Shown here in pieces: positions 50,560 through 62,129 of a stretch of DNA of 64,000 nt; position 1 is the stretch's first letter; each line of letters begins with the position of its first letter. Made by a program: the position numbers and the translations under genes. The notes beneath the pieces were generated by a model, which saw nothing but the letters and a program-made list of their open reading frames with translations, searched no databases and was not told the origin of the DNA. Source of the stretch: Hermodice carunculata (Eukaryota > Annelida > Polychaeta > Eunicida > Amphinomidae); contig OZ026619.1 of NCBI GenBank assembly GCA_964020975.1, positions 83,529,245-83,593,244 on the forward strand, in the 5' to 3' direction.

Positions 50560-51817
50560 GCAAGAAAGGAGCTTGACCCCTACAAAGTTGGGGAAACTTT
50601 TTCTTCCATTCAAGGCCTGCCCTGGGAAAGAATTTGAGGCAGTTACACTAGTTGGCAACATGTGGTAAGTGTTCCTGTTTTCCAAGCTTGAATATCTGTG
50701 TGTATGTGCTGATCAATTGATATATTCTAAACTGAACAACTATGTAAGATTCTAAATATCTCACGAGTGCCAGGGGCTAAATTCAATGCAAGCTAGAACA
50801 GATGTGAAAAATTTGAAAATGGTACACATATTTGTTTCAAGCATCCAAACTGCACTGGTAATGTTCGAGCCAGAAGCTGTGCATGCAAACATTTGCATGT
50901 ATATGTATTATAATCTTATAATTCACAATGTACAGTACCATAAACTTGTTATTTTTCTTTTCTTTTTCTTTTTATAAACAGAGCCTTATTAATAATAATA
51001 GAATGAAAATTCATCAATCAATATTCTATATGTCTTAGTTCAAGATCAATTTATAACTGAGAGTATGGGGTTGATCAAGAAATTATTTCTATCTTCCTGG
51101 CACCCTGTTCTGGGAAGATTATAAGATAAGTTAAGGTTTGACATGCATTTTTATTCATGTGAGATATACCTTTAAAATGACCAATTATATGGTTTCTAGG
51201 AACTAGGTACCATGGAGGAACTGCAGGCATTGCAGAAACATTTGAAAGAGAGGGGGTTGAAGGAAAACTGCAGGAAGATGGCTGGTCAGGTTAACTTTAA
51301 TAATATTTCTACATGTACATCATATAATCCCCAATGTAACATGACACACATATGTGCATATGTACTGGTATATTTCTAATAATTGCAGGGTAGACAATCA
51401 GGATCCATTTAAATCAAATACTTAGCATACATGTATATAATGAAAAGAAAAATGTACAAGCAACTAAACTTATTTAAAAGAAACATGGGGAACATAACTA
51501 AATTTAAGGTTCTTGTCTTCTGATAATAATTAGTGTGGGCATTATTGATTTGATATACATGTCCACAACATGGGAGTGTTAGCTTATCATTGTATGTTCA
51601 AAGTGTAATGCTTTTTTTTTCAACTTTCTTTGCTTCTCCAATTTCAGCCTACTGTGTGGAGAATATTCAGTGGCTCAGGTCCATGCTGAAGGAATTGCTG
51701 TGTTCTCTTGCTGCAGTTCTGCCACAACAAAGGCCAAAAAGAAGTAGACGAAGATGCCATCTTCCTGCAGCTAAGACCAACTTATCAACTTATGAGCAAC
51801 AAAGAACTGTCAGTTAA
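50560..51817 (+). CDS. Three-exon coding chain inside the foldback-like element
   Basis: Candidate exons are 50560-50664, 51207-51289 and 51648-51817. Acceptors are CCCACACCAG, GGAACTAG and CTCCAATTTCAG; donors are TGTG then GTAAGT and GTCAG then GTTAAC. Phases agree (2/2, 1/1) and no stop occurs until TAA at 51815-51817. The peptide begins QERSLTPTKLGKLFLPFK, passes through VGNMWYHGGTAGIAETF and REGVEGKLQEDGWS, and ends in a basic tail with QQRPKRSRRR. No start exon is identified, so the 5' end is missing. It lies wholly inside the 49167-53377 element, so it may be element-encoded or captured. I do not recognise the family. A different acceptor at 51200 gives a frame that stops at once in the third exon. 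Confidence 0.3.
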
Positions 51818-53446
51818 TATAATAGATAATGTGGTTGACCTTGAACTGCTTTTCAAGGTCACTAGAGTTGTGCAATGGATATTTTTCAACATTTTCCGAG
51901 TATGATATAGGCTGTAGCGCATGTAAAATTGATGATGCAAACTCGGATATTTGATGGAAGTGATGGAAACACAAAGTTTGTAATTATGGTAATTAAATGT
52001 GGCTTTTAACTGACAAACATTTGTTTGTATTTTCTAATAATTTTCGTGTCTAACCTTCAATGTCTGTAAGTAGACAATCTGCAGACATTGTTCATGAAGT
52101 TCCCCTTGCCCCCTATACAGAAACTGGGCCATTGGTGATTTTCTGTCTTGTACTGGTAATGAGAGTATGAAGCCTAAGGGGGCAGTAGTCAATATCACTG
52201 TATACATACGAACAGGATTTTTCCCAGTGGCCAACACTTGCTGCCGTACATTCTTTCTTCTGTTAGAATTGATTAACTATTTTTTTCAGAGTTTGCAGAT
52301 ATGTCAGTCCTGGGTTCTCTTCTGTGCTTCCAAGATATGGGTCTTTCATTCAGTTACATGAATGTGGCACCTCACATCTTCTCAACATCATATCATTTCT
52401 GATGGTGCTTTTCTGGGATTGCAGAAACAGAATGGCTGAATGACCTTCATACCGCCAAATTCAGCAGATTGTAAGAGAATAGATGCTGAATTTGGTGGTA
52501 ATAATGCATACAGTATACTTGACCCCCACCCCCACAAATATAACATTTTGACCAATTAAATGTTGTCCAAAGACACATTTTAGGGTCTCAGACAGTAGGT
52601 ACAAACCCATGGAAATCATTATGCTTTCATTTGAACAGCTGTATGCGTGCTTTATAGGCGCTACTTACAAAGTGGTTACATTGGCAGTACCATGTATTAA
52701 ATACTGCTTTTTTTCAGCAATGTAGTAATGCAGTGCCGCTGTATGGGTGCTTAAGAGCTGCTTCTTACAAAGCAGTAACATGGAGAAACCCATGTTAGGT
52801 ACACCACTTTACAGCAGCTGTATTTTACTGCTACGCCAGAAGCAGTAACACTACTTTATAGCAGCTTTAGAGCTGCTTCTGAAAAAGCGGTTGCATGGAA
52901 TAACCCATGTAAGGTATACTGCTTCTCAGCAGCTGTGATGCTGCTCCGCCATAAGCAGTAATTCTGCTTTATGGTTGCTTTATAGCTGCTCCCTACAAAG
53001 CAGTTACATAGAGAACTCCATGTTATGAATGCCACTTTTCAGCAGCTGTATGATCGCTTTTACGGAAGCAGCTATAAAGCAACAATAAACCGTAGCCAAA
53101 TATTTAAATGAGCACAGCTTTTCAGCCGCTTTAGTGCAGCTTCAGTGAAAGGGGTACTGCTTCTCAGAAGCTGTATTGTTGCTTTGTACGAAGCAGGGTT
53201 GCTGCTTTGTGAAAAGCTGCGTTATCCCTTTGTAGAAAGCAGTATGTCAACTTTCTTATAAGCGGCATCACTTCTCAGTTGCTTTATTGCTGCTTTGCAG
53301 ATAGCAGTGTACAGCTTTCCATGTCTGCTTTATTATTGCTTCTCCATTGCTGTATTACTGCTATATCATGGTAAGGGCATCCATTGCCCTCATATCAACC
53401 CATTACAAATGAATGATAACCAGGGCTGTATTTACACCAGATGGTA

Positions 53447-53538
<92 letters not shown>

Positions 53539-53701
53539 GTATATATGTATATATATGTATATATGTATATATATGTATATATGTATACATATGTATATAT
53601 ATATGTGTGTATGTATATATATATATATGTATATGTATGTATATATATATATGTATGTATATATATATATGTATATATATGTATGTATATATGTGAGTGT
53701 G

Positions 53702-53737
<36 letters not shown>

Positions 53738-53750
53738 GATATATATAGTG
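53447..53750. repeat. Compound (TA)n(GT)n(TATG)n microsatellite
   Basis: About 300 bp of alternating purine-pyrimidine repeats, starting 70 bp outside the right end of the foldback-like element. Open frames on both strands here are artefacts. Much of it could adopt Z-DNA or cruciform forms. Confidence 0.97.
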
Positions 53751-53957
53751 GTTATAAAACAGAAAGTATGTAAAATATTTGTCTTTCTGGGCTTTATAGG
53801 CCACTTAATTTGGGTCCACTTCATGTCTTTATTAATCTAAGTATTTTACAAGAGGCCCCCATCCATAGTCTCCATAATAAACCAATTTATTGACTGGATT
53901 ATAAAAAATTGCGAGGAACAACTTGACAGACAATTGTTGATAAGATCTATCAAGATA

Positions 53958-54058
53958 ACAAGCCCCAGGTCAACAGCTTTCCCTGGCATGGGTTGGTACT
54001 TACATGTAGCAAACAACCAATGCCTTGGAAATGTGGTGACTCAGTATTAATTAGGGCT
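53958..54058. mobile_element. TTAACCC MITE, inner fragment
   Basis: CCCCAGGTCAACAGCTTTCC, CTGGCATGGGTTGG and GCCTTGG-GTGACTCAGTA match the family core in reverse orientation; the ends are lost. Confidence 0.4.
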
Positions 54059-54079
54059 CAAGACTAAAGCAATGTTATA

Positions 54080-54256
54080 CAGTGAAACCTGTTTTGAGAG
54101 CCCACCCATAGGGCAAGCCAAAAAGTGGTCACATAAGGCAGGTGGTCTCTCAACAGAGGTATAACATGGGAAAGATAGCAAATGGGACATAGAAAATATG
54201 GTCTGAAAAGGCAGGTGGTCTTCCATCACAGTGGTCTCTCAAAACAGGTTTCACTG
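54080..54256. mobile_element. CAGTGAAACCTG MITE
   Basis: 177 bp, TA-flanked, with ends CAGTGAAACCTGTTTTGAGA and TCTCAAAACAGGTTTCACTG as inverted repeats. The interior holds GGTGGTCTCTC and GTGGTC words like the other members. Confidence 0.85.
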
Positions 54257-54409
54257 TAATGATATTGAACAAGCCTCTCACGAAATTCCATTCCGAGATG
54301 TTGCATCAAAGAAGTGCTGTTATTGAAAATGCCTCTCACATACCTTAAATCTAATTAAGATACTACTCTGGCATATATACAATAATACTAATGCCTTCGT
54401 GTTTAAATT

Positions 54410-54605
54410 AGGAAAAGAGTGTCTCTATCAATTCTTGGTCTCATGAGGCACATGTGCACCAAATTTGAACTTGTAAGATCTGGTTAGCCATTTTTTTTTT
54501 CAGATATCACTGCAACAAACATCGGACGAATGGACAGACTTGGTAACAAATGACGGATGAATGGATAGACAGCGGGACACCCCAAGTGATCGTGTAACAC
54601 CTTGC
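54410..54605. repeat. Possible pearl-like tail
   Basis: CATGTGCACCAAATTTGAAC is followed by ATCGGACGAATGGACAGAC and GACGGATGAATGGATAGACA, resembling the core plus ACGG-type tail of the elements above. The ends are not identified. Confidence 0.3.
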
Positions 54606-55682
54606 ATGTAAATCAGCAGGTCATTTGCTTTATAAATAATTATATATTACATGTGAAAAATATGTACCAATATTCAGCTTTTTTATGCATAGGAGGAATT
54701 TTCTCACTTCACGTGACATTATAGGGTGATTTGATCTCCACGGGAATAAACCGCTTTATTTCCTGTAGACTTCTGAGCACACACGCCTACTCTTGCGCTA
54801 AAAACACAATTAACCATGAATATAAGACACAATTTTGATGAAAACTATGATCAGGAGTCAAAAAAAAAAAAAAGGGCTGTCACTAAGATGTATTTAAGCA
54901 TTGTCATGTGCAGCCAATTTGGCTGAACGGACTCGAACATATTAGTGAAAATTCACAATTCTCTGAACAGCAAAATCAATTCTGAATTTTTCAATTCAGA
55001 GGCTTGCAATATACTTATGCACTGATTCAAATAAAAGAAATCTAAAATTCCTTGCGTGAGTTTGCCTAAAAGATCAGTCGGAGCGAAAAGTCACTGGTCC
55101 TTGGTTTTGCTGATAGAAGATTCGAATCCCTGGATTGACAAAAAGCATGTTAGGACTCTTTTAAAATGTCAAGATGACCTACAGCTAAAAACATTTCTGG
55201 TACAAACTGAAAGATGGTAAATTTTTTTACCAGTTTATCTCAAATATATTGACCGATCGCTAACTGCCCAATGCCTAGCACTAGCCCAGCAGTGAACAGG
55301 GCCCATGACCATTCGTGCACAGGTAGACATGCTCACCTCAAAACATGGTCAAAGCTGTTTAGTGGCGACAATTTTCATTTATAATCCTTTTTTTCAAAAA
55401 AGTAGGTAACCATGTTGCTGCAAAACCATTGTATGTGGTGAAAGCTCATCACTTTATGCAACAATGGTGATGACAACCCAGTTTTGTCAGTTTGAAATAT
55501 TAATGACAAATGCAAACGGGCCCAAAGACGTTAAAGGTTGTTTTCAGTGAACAATTAGAACATGTGTGTGTGTGTGTATCATAAACCTTGATATAACAAT
55601 ATGTAAGTCTACTGAACTAAATTCTATGTAAAACTGTACAAAAAAAGGGCTGAAAAATCCACTTTCCAATGCCAATGCCTAC

Positions 55683-55721
55683 CTGCACTTTTTGTATGCG
55701 TTCCACCTGGCTGTCCATCAT
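55683..55721 (-). CDS. Exon 1, start codon and N-terminal helix
   Basis: Reading on the minus strand there is a double ATG (55719-55721 and 55716-55718) followed by codons for MMDSQVERIQKVQ and a clean donor, CAG then GTAGGC. An in-frame TGA lies about 60 nt upstream of the first ATG with no intervening acceptor obvious, so this is probably the true start with 5' UTR to its right. The exon ends in phase 0, which is what exon 2 needs. The peptide is polar and heptad-like, and fits the lead-in helix that often precedes a GAF domain. No promoter motif is evident upstream; the region to about 56.5 kb is ordinary AT-rich sequence. Confidence 0.55.
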
Positions 55722-56470
55722 GAGTGCAATTGGTGGCGGTGTTTTGGAAGTCTGGTAGTGTGCTTCTCATGTGTCATTAAGACCATACAAATAATACAAG
55801 TGTTATGCCTATTTATGCTGCACACATATACACACAACACATTTCACTTTTAGCTTGATTACCTCATTCAGATTTCACTGATACAGACAGAAATACTGCA
55901 CAGACTGTGACAATTTCAACAGTTGATACATTGAATCTAATCCTTTCACACCCTCCTTCTCCCATCAGCTGCCCAGCGGCAAAATAAACGAACCGCATGT
56001 CCACGCGATACAACGAGTAAATGAGTCCTTCACAATGAACATCAATGGTCCCTGAGATTGGAAATTGAGTAACAAGTTGGATAACAAGACAAGTTCAGGT
56101 CCAGTAATTGTCATTTAACTCTACAAGGTACATGTACATGTAGGTATGGATTAGTATCACGATGGCGTAACCCCTGCTAATTGGTTAAATGCACGTGTAC
56201 AGATACATGGGATCTGAAACTTTATGTGGTAACATGATCAATGATTGCATTAAATGGTAGGCAAAAGCCATTTTGTAACGTGTTGCAAAGTCTTGAACAC
56301 CTTTCCTCCTGACAATGTCTCTTGTTCATATAATTGCTTAAGGGTTGCATACTTTTGAACTTGTTTTCTCTTCAACTTGGCAAATTGCTGATGGCAATTT
56401 TCAGTGGGAAAAAGTTGCTTGTAGATTAATCACCACAAGTCCCCCAGGGTTAAATGACAGGCATGGATAT

Positions 56471-56486
56471 CCCCCCCCCCCCCCCC
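56471..56486. repeat. Poly(C), 16 bp
   Basis: Uninterrupted C run. Confidence 0.95.
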
Positions 56487-57129
56487 TCAGTAAAGGATAA
56501 CCTGGTCAGGCTAATGTTTGGCTAATTCCTCCAGAGTATACAATTACATATGGCAGTATAACCGCTTTCTGTGATTCTCAATGTATTATTCCACAGCGTG
56601 ACCAGAATTATTACATGTATATGGAATATCTTACCAAGACATATCTTGGCCTGTTCTATAATCATCTATGAAGTCTCCGTACATATTATCTACCCACACA
56701 CCCCCGTATGACTTTTCAGGGACTGATCCTCAAGGTCTGGAGTTCAAAAATAGTAAAATACCTTTGTCAAAGTGATGGTAAGGCAGAATTCGAGGCCAAC
56801 GTCAATAATTCATGAACAGACTTCAATAATGCATATGAAAATATTTCAGCTGTTTACAAACTTCCTTTGAAAAACTAAACAAATATTAGCATTTGGCATT
56901 TTGGTGAGTAATATGAGCAGTTTTTAAATTTGATTATGAGCTTTCTTGGGATCAATGCACACAAATACACAGCGCTGGCTTACAGTACATGTATCATATG
57001 TTTTAAAATAGTGTGTCCAAATGACAATCAAGCACACGGGCATGACAAGCCATGTAAAATTCTATGACAATCAAGTGCTATTCTCAGAGTCCAATGAAAC
57101 TCAAAACCCAGCTCAAACATTCTGGAATT

Positions 57130-57370
57130 TTAACCCTCTCCCCTGAATTAAGACTCAGTCAACATCTTTTCCCAGTATAGAATGGGTGCTAGGAACCCAA
57201 CCCGTGTCAAGAAAAGCTGTTGACCTGAGGCATGCTATCTTGATAGGTATGATTCACAAAATGTTCTCACTCAAATGTTTATTATTAATACTGTTGAAAT
57301 AAGTCAAAAACACAGAAACAGACATTTAAGCAGTTGCTGGTTTTAGCTGGTTTACACTGGAAAGGGTTAA
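57130..57370. mobile_element. TTAACCC MITE, best preserved copy
   Basis: 241 bp. The left end TTAACCCTCTCCCCTG and right end ACTGGAAAGGGTTAA are inverted. The inner hairpin is GTCAACATCTTTTC with AAGAAAAGCTGTTGAC. TTGATAGGTATGATTCAC and AAGTCAAAAACAC are shared with other copies. No coding capacity. Confidence 0.75.
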
Positions 57371-57941
57371 TTAAGCAATATGTCAGGCCCTTTGTGTGTA
57401 CTGTACTCCATTATAAAAAGACTGAAGCCTAAAAAAGAAAAAGAATCAATGTAGAGGCAATGAGTATTTATGCAATGGAACAATTCAGCAGTTCAGCAGC
57501 TTTTATTCTTGTTCAGGCACTTATACCACGTGCTTCATTTATTGGTTTCCTTTCTTTTACCACCAGATTATCGAGCAGTGAAAGCTTTAAGCATGTTGTT
57601 GGTTCTGGAAGAAAACTATTTTGTAAACTCCACAATGAGGCATAAATGACAGGCTAGGCAACCCTTTGGTTTGTAGTTACATAATTTCTATTTCACAACT
57701 TTGGGGGTTACCATGGTTACTACGTAGGGAAATTCTTTATCGTCACAAATCCTCCCATTATTGAAAAGGCAGTTTGGAATTAAGAATTTACTCCTTGTGG
57801 AAAAGAGAATTCTAGCATGCAATAAATTTATAGGGTTTTCAGGGTAAAAACAAGCAATATTTTCAGGGAAGCCACTGTGTCACTTGTTGCACATACATGC
57901 ACATGTACCAATTTCTGTTTTCTCCCCTCCACAAGCTTGTG

Positions 57942-58120
57942 CAGCGGTGCCCCTCTCATAATGGCTGCCCCAAGTGCACTGGAAATGTGGCCGTATAAGA
58001 GGGGTGGCCCTTCACGAGGGGAATAACATATAGTGAAAATGTTCTACTTACTGCATGGAGAAGTGGCCTCTGTAGATGGGATGGCCTCTGGTGAGAGAGA
58101 CATACTAGAGGGGGTCACTG
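57942..58120. mobile_element. CAGCGGTGCCCCTCTCATAA MITE
   Basis: The right end GAGGGGGTCACTG is followed by TA; the left end is CAGCGGTGCCCC with a mutated flanking TA. The body (CCAAGTGCACTGGAAATGTG, GAGGGGTGGCC, GATGGCCTCTGG) aligns with 13293-13470 and 8818-8987. Confidence 0.65.
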
Positions 58121-58132
58121 TAGTAGAGATAC

Positions 58133-59703
58133 TGTAGATTGCTTTAATTTCGCTGCACTCTTATTTTCACATTAATATTCCGCTGATGCATAAAACCATG
58201 AAAAAAAAAAACGTTCAAAGAACGCAGTACCCTTTGGCCGCCTTCAATCTCTTTTGCTGTAATTGAATAGGAATAGTGTCCCATAGTATCAGGTATAGTA
58301 ACCTACACAAATACTACTAATGTACACTTGACCTTTGACCTAAAAAACATTAGGTCAAATATAGAGGTACAACCTTGACTTTCAATAGCCTTCTAGATCA
58401 CCCTGTGTTGCTTCTTTTGTTTTAAGATTTAGATTTCTAGATGCACATCACTCAGCAAACTTGTGACCTGTGTGTGACCTTGAAAATTAGGTCAAGGTCA
58501 ATTATGCTTGCAGTGGTGTACTATCATATGCAATTTGAAAGTCCTGTCTCAAAAAGGTTTTGAAGTTATAGTGGTAAACAAAATTTCAATGAATAGGTCA
58601 CTGTGACCAAGATACTTTACCTAGTGACCTACTTTTGATTCATGACACATTGTTTGGTTATGATACATGTGTGTATAAAATTTCATGTAACTGACTTAAA
58701 TACTTCCTTACTTATATCAATACCACTATTGTGCACTTGACCTTTGACCTCAAAAAGTAGGTCAAATATAAAGCTATGACCTCGATTTTCAATAGGCTTC
58801 TAGATCACTCTATGAAGTTTCTTGTATGTAAGCTTTAGATTGCTAGATGCAGGCTTTCAATAGTTGGAGTGGTAATGTGGCTTAGCACATGTGACCATTG
58901 TGTGACCTTGACAATTACGTCAAGGTCAACTATGCTTGCACACAAAGTAGGCCATATAAAAGTGTACTATCTTGTGCAATTTGAAAGTCCTGTCTCACAA
59001 ATTTCTGATGTTATAGTGGTAAACAAAATTTCAATGAATAGGTCACTGTGACCAAAATACTTTACCTAGTGACCTAATTTTGATTCATGACACATTCTTT
59101 GGTTGTGATACATGTGTGTATAAAATTTCATGTAACTGACTTAAAAACTTCCTCACTTATACCAATACCACCATTGCGCACTTGACCTTTGACCTCAAAA
59201 AGTAGGTCAAATATAAAGCTATGACCTCAATTTTCAATAGGCTTCTAGATAACTCTATGAAGCTTCTTGTGTGTAACTTTTAGATTGCTAGATGTAGACA
59301 TTCTATAGTTAGAGTGGTAAAGTTGCTTAGCACATGTGACCACTGTGTGACCTTGAGAATTATGTCAAGGGCAACTATGCTTGCACACAAAGTAGGCCAT
59401 ATAGGAGTGTACTATCATGTGCAATTTGAAAGTCCTGTCTCAAAAATTTCTGAAGTTATGGTGGTAAAACCATGGGATGGACGGACTGACGGACACAGAC
59501 GGACGGATGGACGGACGGACGGATGGACGGCGCCAGGTACGACAATACCCGTCGGCCTCATAAAGCCGAAGGGTAAAAACACAGTGAAATAGTATTTTAA
59601 CATTGTTTTAATGGGAATTATGTCCAGAACTGAAATTAAAACACCGCGCTACAGTAAAATGTCAAAAATATAAAAACCATGAAAATTTATACACACGAAA
59701 ATA
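58133..59703. mobile_element. MITE related to the 4434 family, split by a pearl-like insertion
   Basis: The left end ACTGTAGATTGCTTTAATTT begins at about 58133 and the right end CGAAAATAAAGCAATTTACA with GTA ends at about 59703. Internal words such as TTTTCAC and GAAATTAAAACACCGCGC resemble the 4434-4650 element. The body is interrupted by the element at 58211-59577. Confidence 0.5.
58211..59577. mobile_element. HINE/pearl-like element, copy 2, with one extra core repeat
   Basis: Same ends and order as 22124-22975. The core repeat with GACCTTTGACCTCAAAAAGT and TCTAGAT-ACTCTATGAAG occurs once more (about 430-bp period, 58730 and 59180), making this copy about 515 bp longer. The (ACGG)n run is at about 59475-59530. 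It is inserted in an A-rich site within the MITE at 58133-59703. Confidence 0.7.
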
Positions 59704-60330
59704 AAGCAATTTACAGTAACATGGAATCTTGTCTGCTTAGGAGGCAGTGCGCTGTGTAAACCAGGCTCTGCTATTGCCAAAGAATGATCCTGTGTTGAAT
59801 CCACACTTTTATATCACATATTTGAAGCATGCCGGATTATGTCATCTACCAGTACATAGGTGGCACACCCTCTCAGATGGGTTGAAAGTCCTGTCAAGTG
59901 CTTCATGAAGATACAGTGGCGGTACATATACATTGTGTGCCTCCTATCATCATAATATTATATGAATGCATTATGGGTAATATGTGCACAGTGAGGTAAT
60001 ACAAAATACATAATGGTTCTGTATGAAGTATAGGAATCTTTAGGGCAGTGCCACACAGCCCAAGCATAAAAACAATCCATTCCAGACTTTACTGTACACT
60101 TCTGTACCCCTGGTATCTACATGCGCATAGCCATGATAACATTACAGGGCTTATGTATATGCTGGCCTGACTACATCACAGAACAGAGAAATGATTTTCA
60201 AAAATGTATAGCATTTTATATGGCCACAGGAACAAAGGTGTCTCTGACTGTAGGATTGATCGCTCTCCACTGGGTCAGTTTACATGAACATCTGCAGAGT
60301 GCCTTTTAATGCTTGCATGACACGACATGT

Positions 60331-60430
60331 TTAACCCTCTCTGGCACCAGACTGAGACATAAGCCTTCCTCTGAGACTCCAACAGCCAGAATACAGGAAA
60401 TGTTAAAAGATCTGAGAAAATTTTTTAAAT
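60331..60430. mobile_element. TTAACCC MITE, left-end fragment
   Basis: TTAACCCTCTCTGGCACCAG and ACTGAGACATAAGCCTTCC match the family left end; the remainder is unclear. Confidence 0.4.
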
Positions 60431-61050
60431 TGGCATTAAAAACAGAAGTTCCATAATCAATTTACCACAGAGGGGACTGGAAAATAAAGTGGGTGATTAT
60501 GAAAGTAAAATCTGAGTGACCTCTATGGCCAACAGGAGACCTCCAACCCAGGTCAGCAGAGCTGGAGTCTCTGCTTCCCCAGGTACATGCTTCGAGCCTG
60601 GCAGCAAAATTTTACCCAGGAAAGATGTTGACCTGTTTCATTCTGGCACGAGAAGTCTATTCCCAAACTCTCACTTAAAATGTACTCAATTACCGAGACG
60701 TTTAAAGTGAAAAAACTGATGTGTATTGCATACGAAAATCCAAGCACTTGAGCCATTTTGCATGAGAAAGTGTTAACAACACGAGAACATTCATTCAAAA
60801 GCTTTGAACTACATGTACAAATCAATGTGTCCACAGATTAAAAACCACGCAACTACACAGGGATCTTTAAAAGCATTTACTATGTCCTGCTGCAGACTGA
60901 GCTTTTAGGACATAAATGACCTTTCCTTCACCAGCTCATCTCATTCCCGTCTTATCATTATTCATACTATTAGGAGGACAGCTGTACGTGCTGCTTGCCC
61001 TACTTTGATTGACGCCATCTGCAGCCAGGATTTTAATTAAAAGGACTACC

Positions 61051-61093
61051 AAAAAAAAAAAAAAAAAAAAAAAAAAACCCACACACACACACA
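61051..61093. repeat. Poly(A) then (CA)n
   Basis: 27 A, CCC, then about seven CA units. Confidence 0.95.
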
Positions 61094-61158
61094 AAATCAG
61101 AAATCAGTCTACATGTCTGTTCAGGAAAATCTGACATGTAAGAAGGTTTATGCTCACT

Positions 61159-61402
61159 TTAACCCCTTCCTGGCTGAAATATGACCGAGACAACAGCTAG
61201 CCTTACTTATTGGTTGTGGGTGGGGCACTTTTTGGTGCTGAACCCATCCCAAGGAAGCCATTACTTGGACTATAATATATCATAAAAGACTTTGTCATTT
61301 TTCTCATTCAAAGCCATTTTAATACTAAAAATATCAAGTAAAAACTTTGAACCTGATGTTTAACCACACTGTTTTTAGCTGGTTTGAGCCAGACAGGGTT
61401 AT
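61159..61402. mobile_element. TTAACCC MITE, copy
   Basis: TTAACCCCTTCCTGGCTG, GAGACAACAGCTAGCCTTAC, CCAAGGAAGCCATTACTTGG and TTTTAGCTGGTTTGAGCC; the right end is near AGACAGGGTTA. Confidence 0.6.
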
Positions 61403-61744
61403 GCTGATACACTAGATGCATAAAACCCTTCAGGTGCTGCAATCATGAACATGAAGCCATTGAAGTCCACACTGCTGTGGTTTCTCTACAGATGGCAAAG
61501 TACCTGTATCAGTGATGATTAAGCTTTCTTGGACTTCAAATCTGTCCTGACAGTCAGGTATGCGTACGTGCATGTACCAAGCACTGCTTAAATAAGTGCC
61601 ATTGATAATCTAGCGATTACAGATTCTTTCGTCTTTCCTTTAACTCCTTGCTGCTCTCCCTGGTTAACAGTGGTGCAACTACTATGAAGGCAACCAAGGA
61701 CTTGATCTGTGGCAACACTGTATTTTACTGTCTTTGGACAGAAA

Positions 61745-62070
61745 TGTATTGACTCCAGGGGGAGGGGGGGGAGGGGGTACTTCCCCAAATTTTTGCAGGC
61801 GGTGTGTGGCTCGACCTTTCAAAAACCCACCATTTGATAGGGTACTTTTTCACAAAAACGATACCTTTGTTAGGGAACTTTTTAACTGAAACAGTTCAGA
61901 AAATATGGTCCCGAATTGGCACTAAAAGTGCTCCAGGAAGAAAATTTTGAACTTACTTACGAGAAATTTTCCTGAATTTGCCAAATTTTGCCCCGTAAGA
62001 GAGAAAACCCATCCTTTTGAAGGGAATTTTTGGCAAAATAATGCACCTTTGTTAGCCACATTTTGCTGAA
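61745..62070 (+). repeat. Interspersed repeat family F, undivided copy
   Basis: TACTTCCCCAAATTTTTGCA, GTGTGGCTCGACCTTTC, ATACCTTTGTTAGGGAACTT, GTGCTCCAGGAAGAAAATTT and AATGCACCTTTGTTAG run in order. CCTTTGTTAGGGAACTTTTT and CATTTGATAGGGTACTTTTT are internal near-repeats. A G-rich stretch lies at the left end (61758-61777). No coding capacity. Confidence 0.6.
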
Positions 62071-62129
62071 ACAGAAGCTTTCAGAGTAGCACATACCCAT
62101 CATTGTCAATAATGGGAATACTCACACTA

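Larger units (their letters stand above)
49167..53377. mobile_element. 4.2-kb foldback-like DNA element with mini-hairpin arms
   Basis: CCCTTACCATGATATAGC (49167-49184) and GCTATATCATGGTAAGGG (53360-53377) are perfect 18-bp inverted ends. The left arm to about 49590 and the right arm from about 52640 are full of short hairpins of form CTGCTT-n-AAGCAG (for example ACTGCTTCTCTGAAAGCA and TTGCTTTTCTCAAAGCAG). The centre contains G runs at 50124 and 50329, a C run near 49890, and a plus-strand three-exon coding chain at 50560-51817. Flanks show at most a CA dinucleotide repeat, so the target duplication is unclear. The superfamily cannot be assigned. Confidence 0.65.
27566..55682 (-). other. Intron 1 and its contents
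   Basis: About 28 kb, the largest intron, and host to the satellite-bearing element, the pogo-like element, the hAT-like element and the 4.2-kb foldback-like element listed separately. Stretches I could not assign (about 31.45-32.63, 33.0-34.1, 35.4-36.48, 36.75-38.5, 43.3-44.7, 45.4-47.1, 47.6-48.8 and 54.6-55.68 kb) show no supported gene. Confidence 0.4.

Noticed and set aside
49161-53382. TA or TTAA target duplication for the foldback-like element
   Set aside because: The flanks (…TCACA and CATCC…) do not match beyond a possible CA, so no superfamily was assigned on this basis.
53403-53824. Tyr/Ile/Val/Cys-rich frames on both strands
   Set aside because: Artefacts of the compound TA/GT microsatellite.
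55060-55135. tRNA-like internal promoter (TTTGCCTAAAAG and GATTCGAATCCC about 57 bp apart)
   Set aside because: No cloverleaf stems can be drawn around the boxes. At most it is a very decayed tRNA-derived fragment.
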